Source of the DNA: Sphingobium sp.
Lineage (GTDB): Bacteria; Pseudomonadota; Alphaproteobacteria; Sphingomonadales; Sphingomonadaceae
Length of the DNA stretch: 64,000 nt
Reading direction: 5' to 3'
Assembly (NCBI GenBank): GCA_023266575.1
Contig: JAHFPV010000001.1
Coordinates: forward strand, 186,001 to 250,000
Shown: in pieces, positions 9,160 through 18,665 of the stretch
How positions within the stretch are numbered: the first letter of the stretch is position 1
Layout: each line of letters starts with the position of its first letter
Translations under genes and position numbers: made by a program
Notes under the pieces: model-generated
Database searches by the model: none
What the model was told of the DNA's origin: nothing
The model's input: the letters and a program-made list of their open reading frames with translations, nothing else

Positions 9160-9462
9160 CTATTGAGTTGGCGCTGGTTCAAGCCATCCGCGATAATGGA
9201 CCAGTCGCCCAATCAACGGCAGGGCGATCGGTACATCGAAGTGGAAGCGACCGCCTTCCGCCCATTCCCGTGCGTTGGAGCGTGGGGCCAGCCATTTCGG
9301 CAGGGGCAATGGTCCAAGCCACCACCGCCGCATCACCATGCGCAATCCCTGGTCGTCGCTCGGCAGGTCGAAGGCGAAGCGCAGCGGGCCGAACCGTTCG
9401 ACAAGCCATCCATTGCGCTGGCTGAGTTGGCTTCGGAAGCGCCGTCCGCTGAAATCGCGTGT
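9160..9462 (-). pseudogene. remnant of a DUF4166-domain protein (C-terminal part)
   Basis: The minus strand has about 100 codons that read as the C-terminal core of a DUF4166 domain: GRRFRSQLSQRNGWLVERFG, FAFDLPSDDQGLRMVMRRWW, then LGPLPLPKWLAPRSNAREW and FDVPIALPLIGRLVHYRGWL before a stop. DUF4166 proteins are much longer and the reading frame is closed by a TAG at 9465-9463, so only the end survives. The remaining 9466-9654 shows no convincing homology in any frame; a stretch resembling RLFSACFSIPRSA in a neighbouring frame may be a decayed upstream part. It lies between the rut operon and a TonB-dependent receptor. Confidence 0.65.
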
Positions 9463-9654
9463 CTAGGTCTCTCGGCCGTCGGCTTGAGCCGGCCTGAACC
9501 CGGCAGTTGGATATGCCTGTCGCCGTACAGCCGAAGTGCCGAGCGAGGGATAGAGAAACACGCAGAAAATAGCCGCGCGGTCATTGTCGCGGCCCTGACT
9601 GTCTTCATACGCTCACCTGCGCCGGAGTCTCTTGCCCCGGCGCAGGCCGCGTGA

Positions 9655-12102
9655 TCAGAATTTGTAACCCAGCGTCATGCCATAGGTGCGCGGCGGCAGG
9701 TAGGTGACGCCGATGATGCGGCCGGTGGAGATCGCAAAGGTGCTGCTTTCGCGCAGCGTGTTGTTGATATTCTTGATCCACAACGACGCCGTCACCGTGT
9801 CCGTCCGGTCGATCCAGCGCAGCGATGCGTCGAACATCGTATAGGCGCGGGTGCCTTCGACCAGCCGCTTGAACTCGGTGAAATAGACATTGCTCTTGCC
9901 CGACATGTCGCCGCTCAGCGTCAGCGTGCCGGTCTCGGTCAGGACCGGCAGGTCCACCTCTATCCCGGCACTATAGGCCCATGTCGGCGAATTGCGCGTC
10001 GGGTTGCCCGCCAGCTGGATGTTGCACGGCGCGTTGGCGTTGAGCGCACCGGGGCCGCATGGCGCGCCAAAGGCCGTCGGATCGGGATTGGTGACGGGGT
10101 TATAGGCAGGCTGCCCCGCCTGCGCGACGTTGACGGGGTTCAATGGATCGACCGTGATGAAGTCGTCATATTTGCTGTCGGTGTAGGACACGGAGCCACG
10201 CAGGCGCACGCCATCGACCGGGCGGGCCATCAGGTCCGCCTCGACACCGGTGGCCGACGTCTTGGCCGCATTTTCAAAGATGGTGGTAAAGCCCGCAGGT
10301 CCGCCGCCGATCGTCTTGTTGATCTGCAAATCGTCCAGCTTGTAATGATAGGCCGCCAGATTGATCTGCAAGCGCCGGTCGAGCAGTTCAGCCTTGATAC
10401 CCAGTTCGTGGTTCTTCATCTTTTCCGGCCGCACGATCGTGGTGCTGCCCGCGGCATTCTCGCCCGACCCGGCCTTGAAGCCTTCCGAATAGGTATAATA
10501 GAGCAGCAGGTCGCGGTTGGGCTGCCATTGCAGGCCGATTTCCGGGGTGAAATCCTTGAACGTCTTTTCGCGGTAGGTGCCTGCGACCGTCGTCTTGCGC
10601 ACCTGCGCCACGGCGGGATTGCCGTTGGCGGTCAGGATGATCGACGGGTTGGCGCTGTCGACCTTTTCATGGCTGTAGCGGCCGCCCAGTTTCAGCGACA
10701 CGCCGTTCAGGCCAAACGCCTCGCCCATGTCGAAATTCAGCTGCCCGAACGCGGCATAGGCGCGGGTGCCCAAGCTGGATTTCAGGCAGACGCGGTTGGG
10801 CGACGTCCCGGCCGGGAAGTTGCACATCGCCAGCGCTTCGGCCAGCGTCACGGAACCCACAGGCGCTGCGACATTGTCGACGAAGGTTGGCCGCGTCGCC
10901 AGCACGGTGATATTTGATGCCAGGTCGTTGGTCGAACTCAGGCCAACCTGATCGCGCGGACGCTGCCGCTCATGGAAATAATAAAGGCCGACGACACCTT
11001 TCACGATGGCGCTGTCATATTTGAATTGCAGCTCGTTGCTGAACTGCTGCGCATCGATAGTGCGGGTCTGGATCGACGTCGAATTGGGCAGGGTGGCGAC
11101 CAGCGCCGATCCGTCGAGATCCTGAATGAGCTGCGTCTTGAAATCGCGATAATTGGTGATGTTGCCAATGCTGAAAGCGTCGCTCAGCTCGATATTGAGC
11201 GTGCCGGTAACCGAATAGCTTGTGGTGTCGACCGAGGGCGGCTCGTCGCTGCCGAGATCGCGCGGGTTGGTGGCAAAGCCGCCCGTGCCGGTGGGGGCCA
11301 GCCGGGGGACGCCGGGAAAGGCAGGGCCGCGATAATGGACTGCGCCGCTATTGTCATTCTGGCGGAAATATTCGCCCGACAGCAGAAAATCCACCTTGTC
11401 CGATGCGATCAGATGGACCTGCCCACGGACCATATAGCGGAACAGGTCATCGACATCGCTGCCGCCCTTGAACGGATTGCCGCCATAGCCATCGCGCGCC
11501 TCGACCTTGCCCGCCAGACGGAAGCGGATGGCATCGACGATCGGGCCACCGACCGCGGCTTCGGCGGTCATGGCATTATAATTGCCATAGCCGATGCGGG
11601 CATAGCCGGCGAAATCTGCGGTCGGTTTGGCGGTGATCAGGTTGATCGAACCGCCAACCGCGTTGCGGCCATAGAGGCTGCCCTGCGGCCCGCGCAGTAC
11701 TTCGACCCGCTCCAGATCGAACAGCGACGTCAGCTGCGCTTCGGCACGGGCGACATAGGCACCATCGACATGCAGCGCGACGCCAGTGCTGGACCCGGTC
11801 GTGGAAGTATTGGCACCCACGCCGCGAATGAACACCTTGGCCTGATTGAAGTCATTGCCGAAGGTGACCGATGGCACCAGCTGCTGGATGTCCTGCAAAT
11901 TGCTGACCCCAGCATTGGCCAGCTGATCCCCGCTGACCGCCGACACCGCGACGCTGACGTCCTGCAAGGACTGGCTGCGTTTTTGCGCGGTGACGATGAT
12001 GTCCATGCCGTCGGTTTGCGCCTGAACAAGGGAGCTCAGCCCGATGCTGGAAACCGATGCGAACAAGGCGCACATGGCGCGCGCATTGATGGATGCTTTC
12101 AA
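9655..12102 (-). CDS. TonB-dependent outer-membrane receptor
   Basis: Outer-membrane active-transport barrel, 815 residues. An N-terminal signal peptide (about 1-29, ending SLVQA) precedes a plug domain starting DIIVTAQKRSQSLQDVSVAV, with LFDLERVEVLRGPQGSLYGRNAVGGSIN (plug core). A long beta-barrel follows, ending in aromatic YGMTLGYKF as needed for BAM insertion. The open frame extends to 12153, but the TTG at 12102 has a strong GGGAGAG site just upstream and gives a clean signal peptide, so I choose that start. The substrate is unknown. It is followed upstream by a same-strand LysR gene 86 bases away. Its distance from the rut operon, with a gene remnant between, argues against co-transcription. 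Confidence 0.93.
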   Translation of the reverse strand: MKASINARAMCALFASVSSIGLSSLVQAQTDGMDIIVTAQKRSQSLQDVSVAVSAVSGDQLANAGVSNLQDIQQLVPSVTFGNDFNQAKVFIRGVGANTSTTGSSTGVALHVDGAYVARAEAQLTSLFDLERVEVLRGPQGSLYGRNAVGGSINLITAKPTADFAGYARIGYGNYNAMTAEAAVGGPIVDAIRFRLAGKVEARDGYGGNPFKGGSDVDDLFRYMVRGQVHLIASDKVDFLLSGEYFRQNDNSGAVHYRGPAFPGVPRLAPTGTGGFATNPRDLGSDEPPSVDTTSYSVTGTLNIELSDAFSIGNITNYRDFKTQLIQDLDGSALVATLPNSTSIQTRTIDAQQFSNELQFKYDSAIVKGVVGLYYFHERQRPRDQVGLSSTNDLASNITVLATRPTFVDNVAAPVGSVTLAEALAMCNFPAGTSPNRVCLKSSLGTRAYAAFGQLNFDMGEAFGLNGVSLKLGGRYSHEKVDSANPSIILTANGNPAVAQVRKTTVAGTYREKTFKDFTPEIGLQWQPNRDLLLYYTYSEGFKAGSGENAAGSTTIVRPEKMKNHELGIKAELLDRRLQINLAAYHYKLDDLQINKTIGGGPAGFTTIFENAAKTSATGVEADLMARPVDGVRLRGSVSYTDSKYDDFITVDPLNPVNVAQAGQPAYNPVTNPDPTAFGAPCGPGALNANAPCNIQLAGNPTRNSPTWAYSAGIEVDLPVLTETGTLTLSGDMSGKSNVYFTEFKRLVEGTRAYTMFDASLRWIDRTDTVTASLWIKNINNTLRESSTFAISTGRIIGVTYLPPRTYGMTLGYKF

Positions 12103-12188
12103 AGCGTCTCTCCCTGGAACCGGACATCGTGAAAATGTGTCCTGGGAATACAATTAGCACGGTGTGTTGGTGCGCACAATCGGCCCCA

Positions 12189-13079
12189 TCACCTGTCTTT
12201 AGGATCATGTGGCTTATTAGCCACTATCGCCTCTAGCGCCGTCAGGATCGGCGGCAGTGCCTGGCTCAATCCTTGCGCGCGCGGGCTGAACAGCAGGCCG
12301 ATCATGCGCCGCGCGCCGAAGTCCTTGAGCGCCGCGCGCGCCATGCCCGGCCAGCCATAGCCCATCGGCATCACCGTCACGCCCAGCCCGGCTGCGACCA
12401 TCTGCATCACCCGCTCGTCATTGGTCGCGCGAAAGGCGAAATGCGGGCGCACCCCGCGATCGACGAAATAGCGGCTGGTCGCCGACAGCGCCTCGCAATG
12501 GCGCCGCACGATCATCACTTCGCCCGCCAGTGCCTCCGCCGCGATCATGGCTCGCCCGGCCAGTGCATGGCTGGCGGGCAGGGCCAGGCCATAGCCTTCC
12601 TCCGCGATCGCGCGCGCCGCATAGCGATCCGCCCCGTCGCGCACCAGGGTCAGCGCCACGTCGATCCGCTCCGCGTCCAGCCGCGCCAGCAACTCGCGCT
12701 CGGTCCCCGGCACCAGTTCCAGCGCCTGCGCATCGCCGGGCACGCAACCCGCCACCGCCTGCGCCACCAGCGCGCCGGGGATGCTGGTCAGCAACCCGAT
12801 GCGCAGCGGCGCGCCCTCCGCCGATCGCGCGCCTGCCTGCTCGGCCAGGTTGAACTCCCGCTCGATCCGCCGCGCATGGCCCAGCAGCCGCGCCCCCGCG
12901 CCGGTCAGCTCGACCCGCTGGTTGCTGCGCAGGAAGAGCGGCGCGCCGACCGTCTGCTCCAGCTTGGCGATGCCCACCGACAGGGTCGGCTGCGACACAT
13001 GGCAATGCGCCGCCGCACGGGAAAAATTGCCCTGGTCGACCACGGCCAGGAAATAGCGCAGCAGATAGCGTTCGATCAT
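12189..13079 (-). CDS. LysR-family transcriptional regulator
   Basis: DNA-binding activator or repressor of 296 residues, the family norm. The N-terminal winged helix-turn-helix is clear (NFSRAAAHCHVSQPTLSVGIAKLEQTVGAPLFLRSNQ, split here only for description), followed by a periplasmic-binding-like effector domain beginning LRIGLLTSIPG. It is divergent from liuA (80 bases between starts) and upstream of the TonB receptor on its own strand. It could control either. The inverted repeat in the shared intergenic region suggests regulation of the liu genes or of itself. Confidence 0.93.
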   Translation of the reverse strand: MIERYLLRYFLAVVDQGNFSRAAAHCHVSQPTLSVGIAKLEQTVGAPLFLRSNQRVELTGAGARLLGHARRIEREFNLAEQAGARSAEGAPLRIGLLTSIPGALVAQAVAGCVPGDAQALELVPGTERELLARLDAERIDVALTLVRDGADRYAARAIAEEGYGLALPASHALAGRAMIAAEALAGEVMIVRRHCEALSATSRYFVDRGVRPHFAFRATNDERVMQMVAAGLGVTVMPMGYGWPGMARAALKDFGARRMIGLLFSPRAQGLSQALPPILTALEAIVANKPHDPKDR

Positions 13080-13100
13080 AGATATAAACTATACACTATG
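13077..13100. promoter_or_regulatory. inverted repeat between divergent lysR and liuA
   Basis: CATAG-N14-CTATG lies in the divergent promoter region, within an AT-rich patch (TATAAACTATACACTATG) that also contains T-N11-A-type spacing usual for LysR operators. The left arm overlaps the lysR start codon, which would suit autorepression. This is a motif and position argument only. Confidence 0.35.
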
Positions 13101-13165
13101 CCGCGCCCTTTCAATTTTTCTCTTGGACTGCCAGCCGCTAGGATAGGGACAATGGAGAGATGCCA

Positions 13166-14311
13166 ATGACCGATTTCGATTTTGCCCTGGGCGAGACTGC
13201 GGACATGATCCGCGACACCACCCGCCGCTTCGCCGATGACCGCATCGCCCCGCTGGCCGGCCGTATCGACGCGGAGGACTGGTTCCCCCGCACGCTCTGG
13301 CCCGAAATGGGCGCGCTCGGCCTGCACGGCATTACTGTGGACGAAGCGGACGGTGGCCTTGGCCTTGGCTATCTGGAGCATGTCGTCGCGCAGGAGGAAG
13401 TCGCCCGCGCGTCCGCCTCCATAGGTTTGAGCTATGGCGCCCATTCCAACCTTTGCGTCAACCAGATCCGCCGCTGGGGCAATGCCGAGCAAAAGGCGCG
13501 CTACCTCCCCAAACTCATATCCGGTGAGCATGTCGGCAGCCTCGCCATGTCGGAAGCAGGCGCGGGGTCGGACGTTATGGCAATGAAGCTGCGTGCCGAT
13601 AAAAAGGGCGATCGCTATATCCTGAACGGCACCAAATTTTGGATCACCAACGCATCGGAAGCCGACACTTTGGTCGTCTATGCCCGCACTGGCGAGGGAT
13701 CGAAGGGGATCACCACCTTCCTCATCGAAAAATCCATGCCGGGCTTCTCGATCGGGCAAAAGATCGACAAGGTCGGGATGCGCGGATCACCCACCGCCGA
13801 ACTGGTGTTCGACGATTGCGCCGTGCCGGAAGAGAATATCATGGGGCCGCTGAACGGCGGCGCGGGCGTGCTGATGTCGGGCCTCGACTATGAACGCACC
13901 GTGCTGGCGGGCATCCAGCTTGGCATCATGCAGGCCTGCCTCGACGTCGTGCTACCCTATGTCCGCGAACGCCAGCAATTTGGCAAACCGATCGGCGCAT
14001 TCCAGCTGATGCAGGCCAAGATCGCCGATATGTATGTCGCCCTCAACAGCGCGCGCGCCTATGTCTATGCCGTCGCCAGAGCGTGCGACGCGGGCCGCAC
14101 CACCCGCTATGACGCGGCCGGCGCGATCCTGCTGGCCAGCGAAAATGCGGTGAAGGTCGCGCTTGAAGCCGTGCAGGCGCTGGGCGGCGCGGGCTATACG
14201 AAGGACTGGCCAGTCGAACGCTTCATGCGCGACGCCAAGCTGCTCGACATTGGCGCAGGCACAAACGAAATCCGCCGCATGTTGATCGGCCGGGAACTGC
14301 TGAACGCATGA
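13166..14311 (+). CDS. liuA: isovaleryl-CoA dehydrogenase
   Basis: FAD flavoprotein that oxidises isovaleryl-CoA to 3-methylcrotonyl-CoA in leucine breakdown, passing electrons to ETF (etfBA lie elsewhere in this window). The 381 residues span the acyl-CoA dehydrogenase fold. LAMSEAGAGSDVMAM and NGTKFWITNASEADTLVVYA match isovaleryl-CoA dehydrogenases. GLDYERTVLAG carries the catalytic Glu at the position typical of this subfamily rather than the later position of most acyl-CoA dehydrogenases. The start at 13166 has GGAGAG six bases upstream; an in-frame ATG two codons earlier lacks spacing. It opens the liu cluster divergently from the LysR gene. Confidence 0.94.
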   Translation: MTDFDFALGETADMIRDTTRRFADDRIAPLAGRIDAEDWFPRTLWPEMGALGLHGITVDEADGGLGLGYLEHVVAQEEVARASASIGLSYGAHSNLCVNQIRRWGNAEQKARYLPKLISGEHVGSLAMSEAGAGSDVMAMKLRADKKGDRYILNGTKFWITNASEADTLVVYARTGEGSKGITTFLIEKSMPGFSIGQKIDKVGMRGSPTAELVFDDCAVPEENIMGPLNGGAGVLMSGLDYERTVLAGIQLGIMQACLDVVLPYVRERQQFGKPIGAFQLMQAKIADMYVALNSARAYVYAVARACDAGRTTRYDAAGAILLASENAVKVALEAVQALGGAGYTKDWPVERFMRDAKLLDIGAGTNEIRRMLIGRELLNA

Positions 14312-14312
14312 A

Positions 14313-14651
14313 TCACGGCTTGCCCACGAACAGGAATGCGACTCCCGCCATGATGCAGGCGAAGGCGGCGAAATGGCGCCAGTGCAGCGGTTCGCCCAGC
14401 ACCACGACCATGAACCCGCCGAAGATCACCAGGGCGATGGCTTCCTGTGCGACTTTGAGTTGCCCCGCCGACCAGCCATGGGCAAAGCCGATGCGATTGG
14501 CGGGCACGGCAAAACAATATTCGACCAGCGCGATGCCCCAGCTGATCAGGATGACCAGTATCAGCGGCTTGGTCATCCCGCCTTTCAAATGCCAGTACCA
14601 GGCGACGGTCATGAAGAGGTTTGAAATGACGAGGAGAGCGATGGTGGGCAT
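14313..14651 (-). CDS. DMT-family small membrane protein (DUF486)
   Basis: A 112-residue inner-membrane protein with four predicted membrane helices: near 3-18, 28-50, 66-86 and 92-110. The motif WYWHLKGG, the [19 protein letters not shown] stretch and the C-terminal [15 protein letters not shown] are typical of DUF486 proteins. Transport function is unproven. It lies inside the liu cluster on the opposite strand, converging with liuA (one base apart) and divergent from liuB. A much longer frame continues upstream on this strand, but that part is antisense to liuB. Confidence 0.85.
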   Translation of the reverse strand: MPTIALLVISNLFMTVAWYWHLKGGMTKPLILVILISWGIALVEYCFAVPANRIGFAHGWSAGQLKVAQEAIALVIFGGFMVVVLGEPLHWRHFAAFACIMAGVAFLFVGKP

Positions 14652-14714
14652 GAACAGCCTCGAACAGGGCAGGGGGCTACCCTGTGGCATCACCGGGCGC
14701 GGGAGCGCAAGGGC

Positions 14715-16316
14715 ATGATTGCGCCGGTCCTCGACACGAAATTGTCCCCCGACAGCGAAGCCTTCCGCAGCAATGCCGCGCACAACCGCGCGCTGGCCGA
14801 CGAATTGCGCGCCAAGGTCGCCGCCGCAGCCGCAGGCGGCTCGGCCAGCGCCCGCGACAAGCATACCGCACGCGGCAAACTCCTCCCCCGCGACCGCGTC
14901 GAGCGCCTGCTCGATCCCGGCTCGCCCTTCCTGGAAATCGGCCAGCTTGCCGCCAATGGCCTTTATGGCGATGAAGTTCCCGGCGCGGGCCTGATCGCCG
15001 GGATCGGCCGCGTCGCGGGTCGTCAGGTCATGATCGGCTGCAACGACGCCACGGTAAAGGGCGGCACTTACTACCCCGTCACCGTGAAGAAGCATCTGCG
15101 CGCGCAGGAAATCGCGCTCGAAAACCGGCTGCCCTGCATCTATCTGGTCGACAGTGGCGGTGCGAACCTGCCCAATCAGGCGGAGGTATTCCCCGATCGC
15201 GACCATTTCGGCCGCATCTTCTATAATCAGGCGAACCTGTCGGCGCAGGGCATCCCCCAGATCGCCTGCGTCATGGGCAGCTGCACCGCGGGCGGCGCTT
15301 ACGTCCCTGCCATGTCCGACGAAACCGTCATCGTCCGCAATCAGGGGACGATCTTCCTGGCCGGTCCACCGCTGGTGCAGGCCGCAACCGGTGAAGTCAT
15401 CACGGCGGAAGATCTGGGCGGCGGCGACCTGCATGGCCGCAAGTCGGGCGTGGTCGATCATGTCGCCGACAGCGACGATCATGCGCTCACCATCGTGCGC
15501 GACATCGTTTCGACCCTGCAACCCGACCGCAAGCCGGACCTCAACCTGCGCGAACCCCGCCCGCCCAAATATGATGCGGGCGATCTTTACGGCATCATCC
15601 CTGATGATGTCCGCGCCCCCTATGACGTGCGCGAAATCATCGCGCGGATCGTGGACGGCAGCGAATTTCACGAATTCAAGCCGCTCTACGGCACCACGCT
15701 CGTCTGCGGCTTCGCCCATATCTGGGGAATGCCGGTCGCCATCCTCGCCAATAACGGCGTCCTGTTCAGCGAAAGCGCACAGAAGGGCGCGCATTTCATC
15801 GAACTCGCCTGCCAGCGACGCATCCCCTTGCTCTTCCTCCAGAATATCTCCGGCTTCATGGTCGGCGGCAAATATGAGGCCGAGGGGATCGCCAAACATG
15901 GCGCCAAACTCGTCACCGCCGTCGCCACCGCGCAGGTGCCCAAAATCACCGTCTTGATCGGCGGCAGTTTCGGCGCAGGCAATTACGGCATGTGCGGTAG
16001 AGCCTACCAACCCCGCTTCCTCTTCACCTGGCCCAATGCCCGCATCAGCGTGATGGGCGGCGAACAGGCCGCATCCGTCCTGGCCACCGTCCACCGCGAC
16101 GCGGCCAAATGGACGCCGGAAGAAGCCGAAGCCTTCAAGGCCCCCGTCCGCCAGAAGTATGAAGAAGAAGGCAACCCCTATTACGCCACCGCCCGCCTCT
16201 GGGACGACGGCGTCATCGACCCGGCGCAAACCCGCGACGTGCTGGGCCTGGCCTTCGCCGCCGCGCTGAACGCCCCGGTGGCTGAGAGGGCGCAATTCGG
16301 CGTATTTCGGATGTGA
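14715..16316 (+). CDS. liuB: methylcrotonyl-CoA carboxylase, carboxyltransferase (beta) subunit
   Basis: Beta subunit that carboxylates 3-methylcrotonyl-CoA to 3-methylglutaconyl-CoA with CO2 delivered by the biotin subunit LiuD. The 533 residues have two crotonase-like halves. Hallmarks are [22 protein letters not shown] near 48-70, [21 protein letters not shown], and the C-terminal [20 protein letters not shown] and [15 protein letters not shown], which separate MCC-beta from propionyl-CoA carboxylase beta. Its partner is encoded 487 bases downstream, separated by the DUF559 islet. Confidence 0.94.
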   Translation: MIAPVLDTKLSPDSEAFRSNAAHNRALADELRAKVAAAAAGGSASARDKHTARGKLLPRDRVERLLDPGSPFLEIGQLAANGLYGDEVPGAGLIAGIGRVAGRQVMIGCNDATVKGGTYYPVTVKKHLRAQEIALENRLPCIYLVDSGGANLPNQAEVFPDRDHFGRIFYNQANLSAQGIPQIACVMGSCTAGGAYVPAMSDETVIVRNQGTIFLAGPPLVQAATGEVITAEDLGGGDLHGRKSGVVDHVADSDDHALTIVRDIVSTLQPDRKPDLNLREPRPPKYDAGDLYGIIPDDVRAPYDVREIIARIVDGSEFHEFKPLYGTTLVCGFAHIWGMPVAILANNGVLFSESAQKGAHFIELACQRRIPLLFLQNISGFMVGGKYEAEGIAKHGAKLVTAVATAQVPKITVLIGGSFGAGNYGMCGRAYQPRFLFTWPNARISVMGGEQAASVLATVHRDAAKWTPEEAEAFKAPVRQKYEEEGNPYYATARLWDDGVIDPAQTRDVLGLAFAAALNAPVAERAQFGVFRM

Positions 16317-16342
16317 TGGGGGTGGGGCAGGACAACGCCATA

Positions 16343-16388
16343 CCTCCCCGGAACGGGGAGGGGGACCGCCCGAAGGGTGGTGGAGGGG
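16343..16388. repeat. 46-bp inverted repeat, left copy
   Basis: GC-rich element beginning CCTCCCCGGAACGGGGAGGG and ending TGGTGGAGGGG, itself containing two small hairpins. It recurs in reverse complement at 16742-16787 with only two differences, in the stem of the small hairpin. The two copies bracket the DUF559 gene. Confidence 0.85.
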
Positions 16389-16417
16389 TATTCAACACCA
16401 CCTCCGCGACGATCAGG

Positions 16418-16807
16418 ATGGCAAGGCGCGAACGACGCTCCGGCAATCTTCCCGAAGTGATACTGTGGCGCGCGTTGCGTCAGCGCCCCGGCGGCTTCAA
16501 ATTCCGCCGCCAACACCCGATAGGCCCATATAGTTTGGACTTCGCCTGCCTGTCCGCGAGGCTTGCCATCGAAATCGACGGCGAAGTTCATAATCGCGGC
16601 GATCAACCGAAGAACGATGCCGTCCGCGATGCCCATATGCGCGAGCGCGGGTTCGACACAATCCGCATTCCCGCCAGAGAAGTCCTGCACTCGGTCGACA
16701 TGGTCGTCATCGCCATTGTCTCCGCGTGCCGTGAGCGCCAACCCCTCCACCAGCCTTCGGCTGGTCCCCCTCCCCGTTCCGGGGAGGTAGAAGGACGCCT
16801 GCCATGA
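16418..16807 (+). CDS. DUF559 (Vsr/endonuclease-like) protein
   Basis: A 129-residue protein with the DUF559 core, a PD-(D/E)XK-fold relative of very-short-patch repair enzymes: LPEVILWRALRQRPGGFKFRRQHPIG, then LDFACLSARLAIEIDGEVHN (the acidic metal-binding residues) and RERGFDTIRIPAREVL. The frame is open from 16313, but the region before the ATG at 16418 is the left 46-bp repeat. The last 20 or so residues are encoded by the right repeat, and the stop overlaps the liuD start (ATGA). It therefore looks like an inserted cassette that has become coupled to liuD. Cellular role unknown; DNA repair or restriction is inferred from the fold. Confidence 0.75.
   Translation: MARRERRSGNLPEVILWRALRQRPGGFKFRRQHPIGPYSLDFACLSARLAIEIDGEVHNRGDQPKNDAVRDAHMRERGFDTIRIPAREVLHSVDMVVIAIVSACRERQPLHQPSAGPPPRSGEVEGRLP
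16742..16787. repeat. 46-bp inverted repeat, right copy
   Basis: Reverse complement of the element at 16343-16388 (44 of 46 positions alike; the two changes are paired, CAGCC..GGCTG replacing the other stem, so the hairpin is preserved). It encodes the C-terminal tail of the DUF559 frame and ends 16 bases before the liuD start. Confidence 0.85.
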
Positions 16808-18648
16808 TCCAATCCCTCCTCATCGCCAATCGCGGCGAAATCGCCTGCCGCATCATCCGCACCGCACGCGCGATGGGCATCCGCACCGTCGCCGTATACT
16901 CTGATGCCGACGCGACGGCGCTCCATGTCCGCTCCGCCGACGAAGCCGTCCATATCGGCCCGTCCCCGGTGCGCGAATCCTACCTGCTGGGCGACCGCAT
17001 CATCGCCGCCGCCCAGCAAACCGGCGCGCAGGCGATCCACCCCGGCTACGGCTTCCTGTCCGAAAATGCCGAATTCGCGCAGGCGGTGATCGACGCAGGG
17101 CTGATCTGGGTCGGTCCCAACCCGTCCTCCATCACCGCCATGGGCCTGAAAGACGCGGCCAAGCAACTGATGCAGGATGCAGGCGTCCCCACCACGCCCG
17201 GCTATCTCGGCGCGGACCAGTCCCCCGCCCATTTGGCGGCCCAGGCCGACGCCATCGGCTATCCCGTCTTGATCAAGGCGGTCGCGGGCGGCGGCGGCAA
17301 GGGGATGCGCAAGGTCGATGCCCCCGCCGATTTCGCCGACGCGCTTGCCTCCTGCCAGCGCGAAGCCGCATCCAGCTTCGGCAACGACCATGTCCTGCTC
17401 GAAAAATGGGTCACCAACCCGCGCCATATCGAGGTGCAGGTCTTTGGCGACACGCACGGCAATGTCGTCCACCTGTTCGAGCGCGACTGCTCGCTCCAGC
17501 GCCGCCATCAGAAGGTGATCGAGGAAGCGCCGGCACCCGGCATGGACGCCGCCACCCGCGAAGCCATCTGCTCCGCCGCCGTCCGCGCCGCCAAGGCGGT
17601 GGACTATGTTGGCGCAGGCACGATCGAGTTCATCGCTGATGGATCGGAAGGCCTGCGCGGGGACCGCATCTGGTTCATGGAAATGAACACCCGGCTTCAG
17701 GTGGAACATCCCGTGACCGAAGAAATCACCGGCGTCGATCTGGTCGAATGGCAACTGCGCGTCGCATCGGGCAAACCGCTCCCGCTGGCGCAGGATCAGC
17801 TCAGCATCAACGGCCACGCCATGGAAGCGCGGCTTTATGCGGAAGATCCGATCAAGGGCTTCCTGCCGTCCATCGGTCGCCTCGACACGTTCGACCTGGG
17901 CGAAGGGTGTCGTATCGACACTGGCGTAGGGCAGGGGGCGGAGATTTCGCCCTTCTACGACCCGATGATCGCCAAGATGATCGCTCATGGCGCGACCCGT
18001 GATGAAGCCCGCGAAACCCTCGCCGCTGCGCTCGACGATACCGCCATCTGGCCGCTCAAGACCAATGCCGGTTTCCTCGTCAAGGCGCTGGAGCATCCCG
18101 ATTTCATCGCCGCCCAGCTCGACACCGGGCTGATCGGGCGCGAGGGCGACGCTTTGATGCCGCCCCATCATCCCGATGCCGAAGCGCTGGCCGACGCGGC
18201 GGCTGCGCTGACGCCGGGCGGGGTGCTGGCGGGCTTCCGTCTCAACGCGCCGGTGCGCGCAGAGGCACCCTTCCTGCTTGACGGCGAGACCGTCACCATC
18301 GCCTTCGATCCGCGCGGTGGGGAAGCTGATCCCAACCATGAGGATGTGCTGATTGCACAGGCGGGTCAGGTTTGGCGGCTGGCCCCATGGCGCGCCAACG
18401 GCGGCGCAGGCGGCGCAGCCTCCGACGGCGCAATCCTCTCCCCCATGCCCGGCCGCATCATCGCCGTGTCGGTCGCCGCGGGCGACGCAGTGGTCAAGGG
18501 TCAGAAGCTGCTGACGCTGGAAGCCATGAAAATGGAACACAGCCTCATCGCCCCCTTCGACGGCACCGTGGCCGAACTCAACGCCAGCGAAGGCGGACAG
18601 GTGAGCGAAGGCGTGCTGCTGGCGAAGATCGAGAAGGCAGAGGGGTAG
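16804..18648 (+). CDS. liuD: methylcrotonyl-CoA carboxylase, biotin-carboxylase/biotin-carrier (alpha) subunit
   Basis: ATP-dependent biotin carboxylase joined to a biotin carrier domain; it charges biotin with CO2 for LiuB. The 614 residues hold the N-terminal carboxylase domain (LLIANRGEIACRIIRTARAMG), the ATP-grasp glycine loop (AVAGGGGKGMRKV, about 155-167), EMNTRLQVEHPVTEEITG, and at the C-terminus the biotinylation site EAMKMEH around residues 575-581. The ATG overlaps the DUF559 stop. The domain between the ATP-grasp and biotinyl parts is short, as in 3-methylcrotonyl-CoA carboxylases. Confidence 0.94.
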   Translation: MIQSLLIANRGEIACRIIRTARAMGIRTVAVYSDADATALHVRSADEAVHIGPSPVRESYLLGDRIIAAAQQTGAQAIHPGYGFLSENAEFAQAVIDAGLIWVGPNPSSITAMGLKDAAKQLMQDAGVPTTPGYLGADQSPAHLAAQADAIGYPVLIKAVAGGGGKGMRKVDAPADFADALASCQREAASSFGNDHVLLEKWVTNPRHIEVQVFGDTHGNVVHLFERDCSLQRRHQKVIEEAPAPGMDAATREAICSAAVRAAKAVDYVGAGTIEFIADGSEGLRGDRIWFMEMNTRLQVEHPVTEEITGVDLVEWQLRVASGKPLPLAQDQLSINGHAMEARLYAEDPIKGFLPSIGRLDTFDLGEGCRIDTGVGQGAEISPFYDPMIAKMIAHGATRDEARETLAAALDDTAIWPLKTNAGFLVKALEHPDFIAAQLDTGLIGREGDALMPPHHPDAEALADAAAALTPGGVLAGFRLNAPVRAEAPFLLDGETVTIAFDPRGGEADPNHEDVLIAQAGQVWRLAPWRANGGAGGAASDGAILSPMPGRIIAVSVAAGDAVVKGQKLLTLEAMKMEHSLIAPFDGTVAELNASEGGQVSEGVLLAKIEKAEG

Positions 18649-18665
18649 GCGAGATCACACCACTC

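Noticed and set aside
14652-16295. Long minus-strand frame upstream of the DUF486 gene
   Set aside because: Antisense to liuB; only the 112 C-terminal codons (14313-14651) resemble a protein family.
16603-18540. 645-codon minus-strand frame
   Set aside because: Antisense shadow of liuD with low-complexity H/R/G/D composition and no domains.
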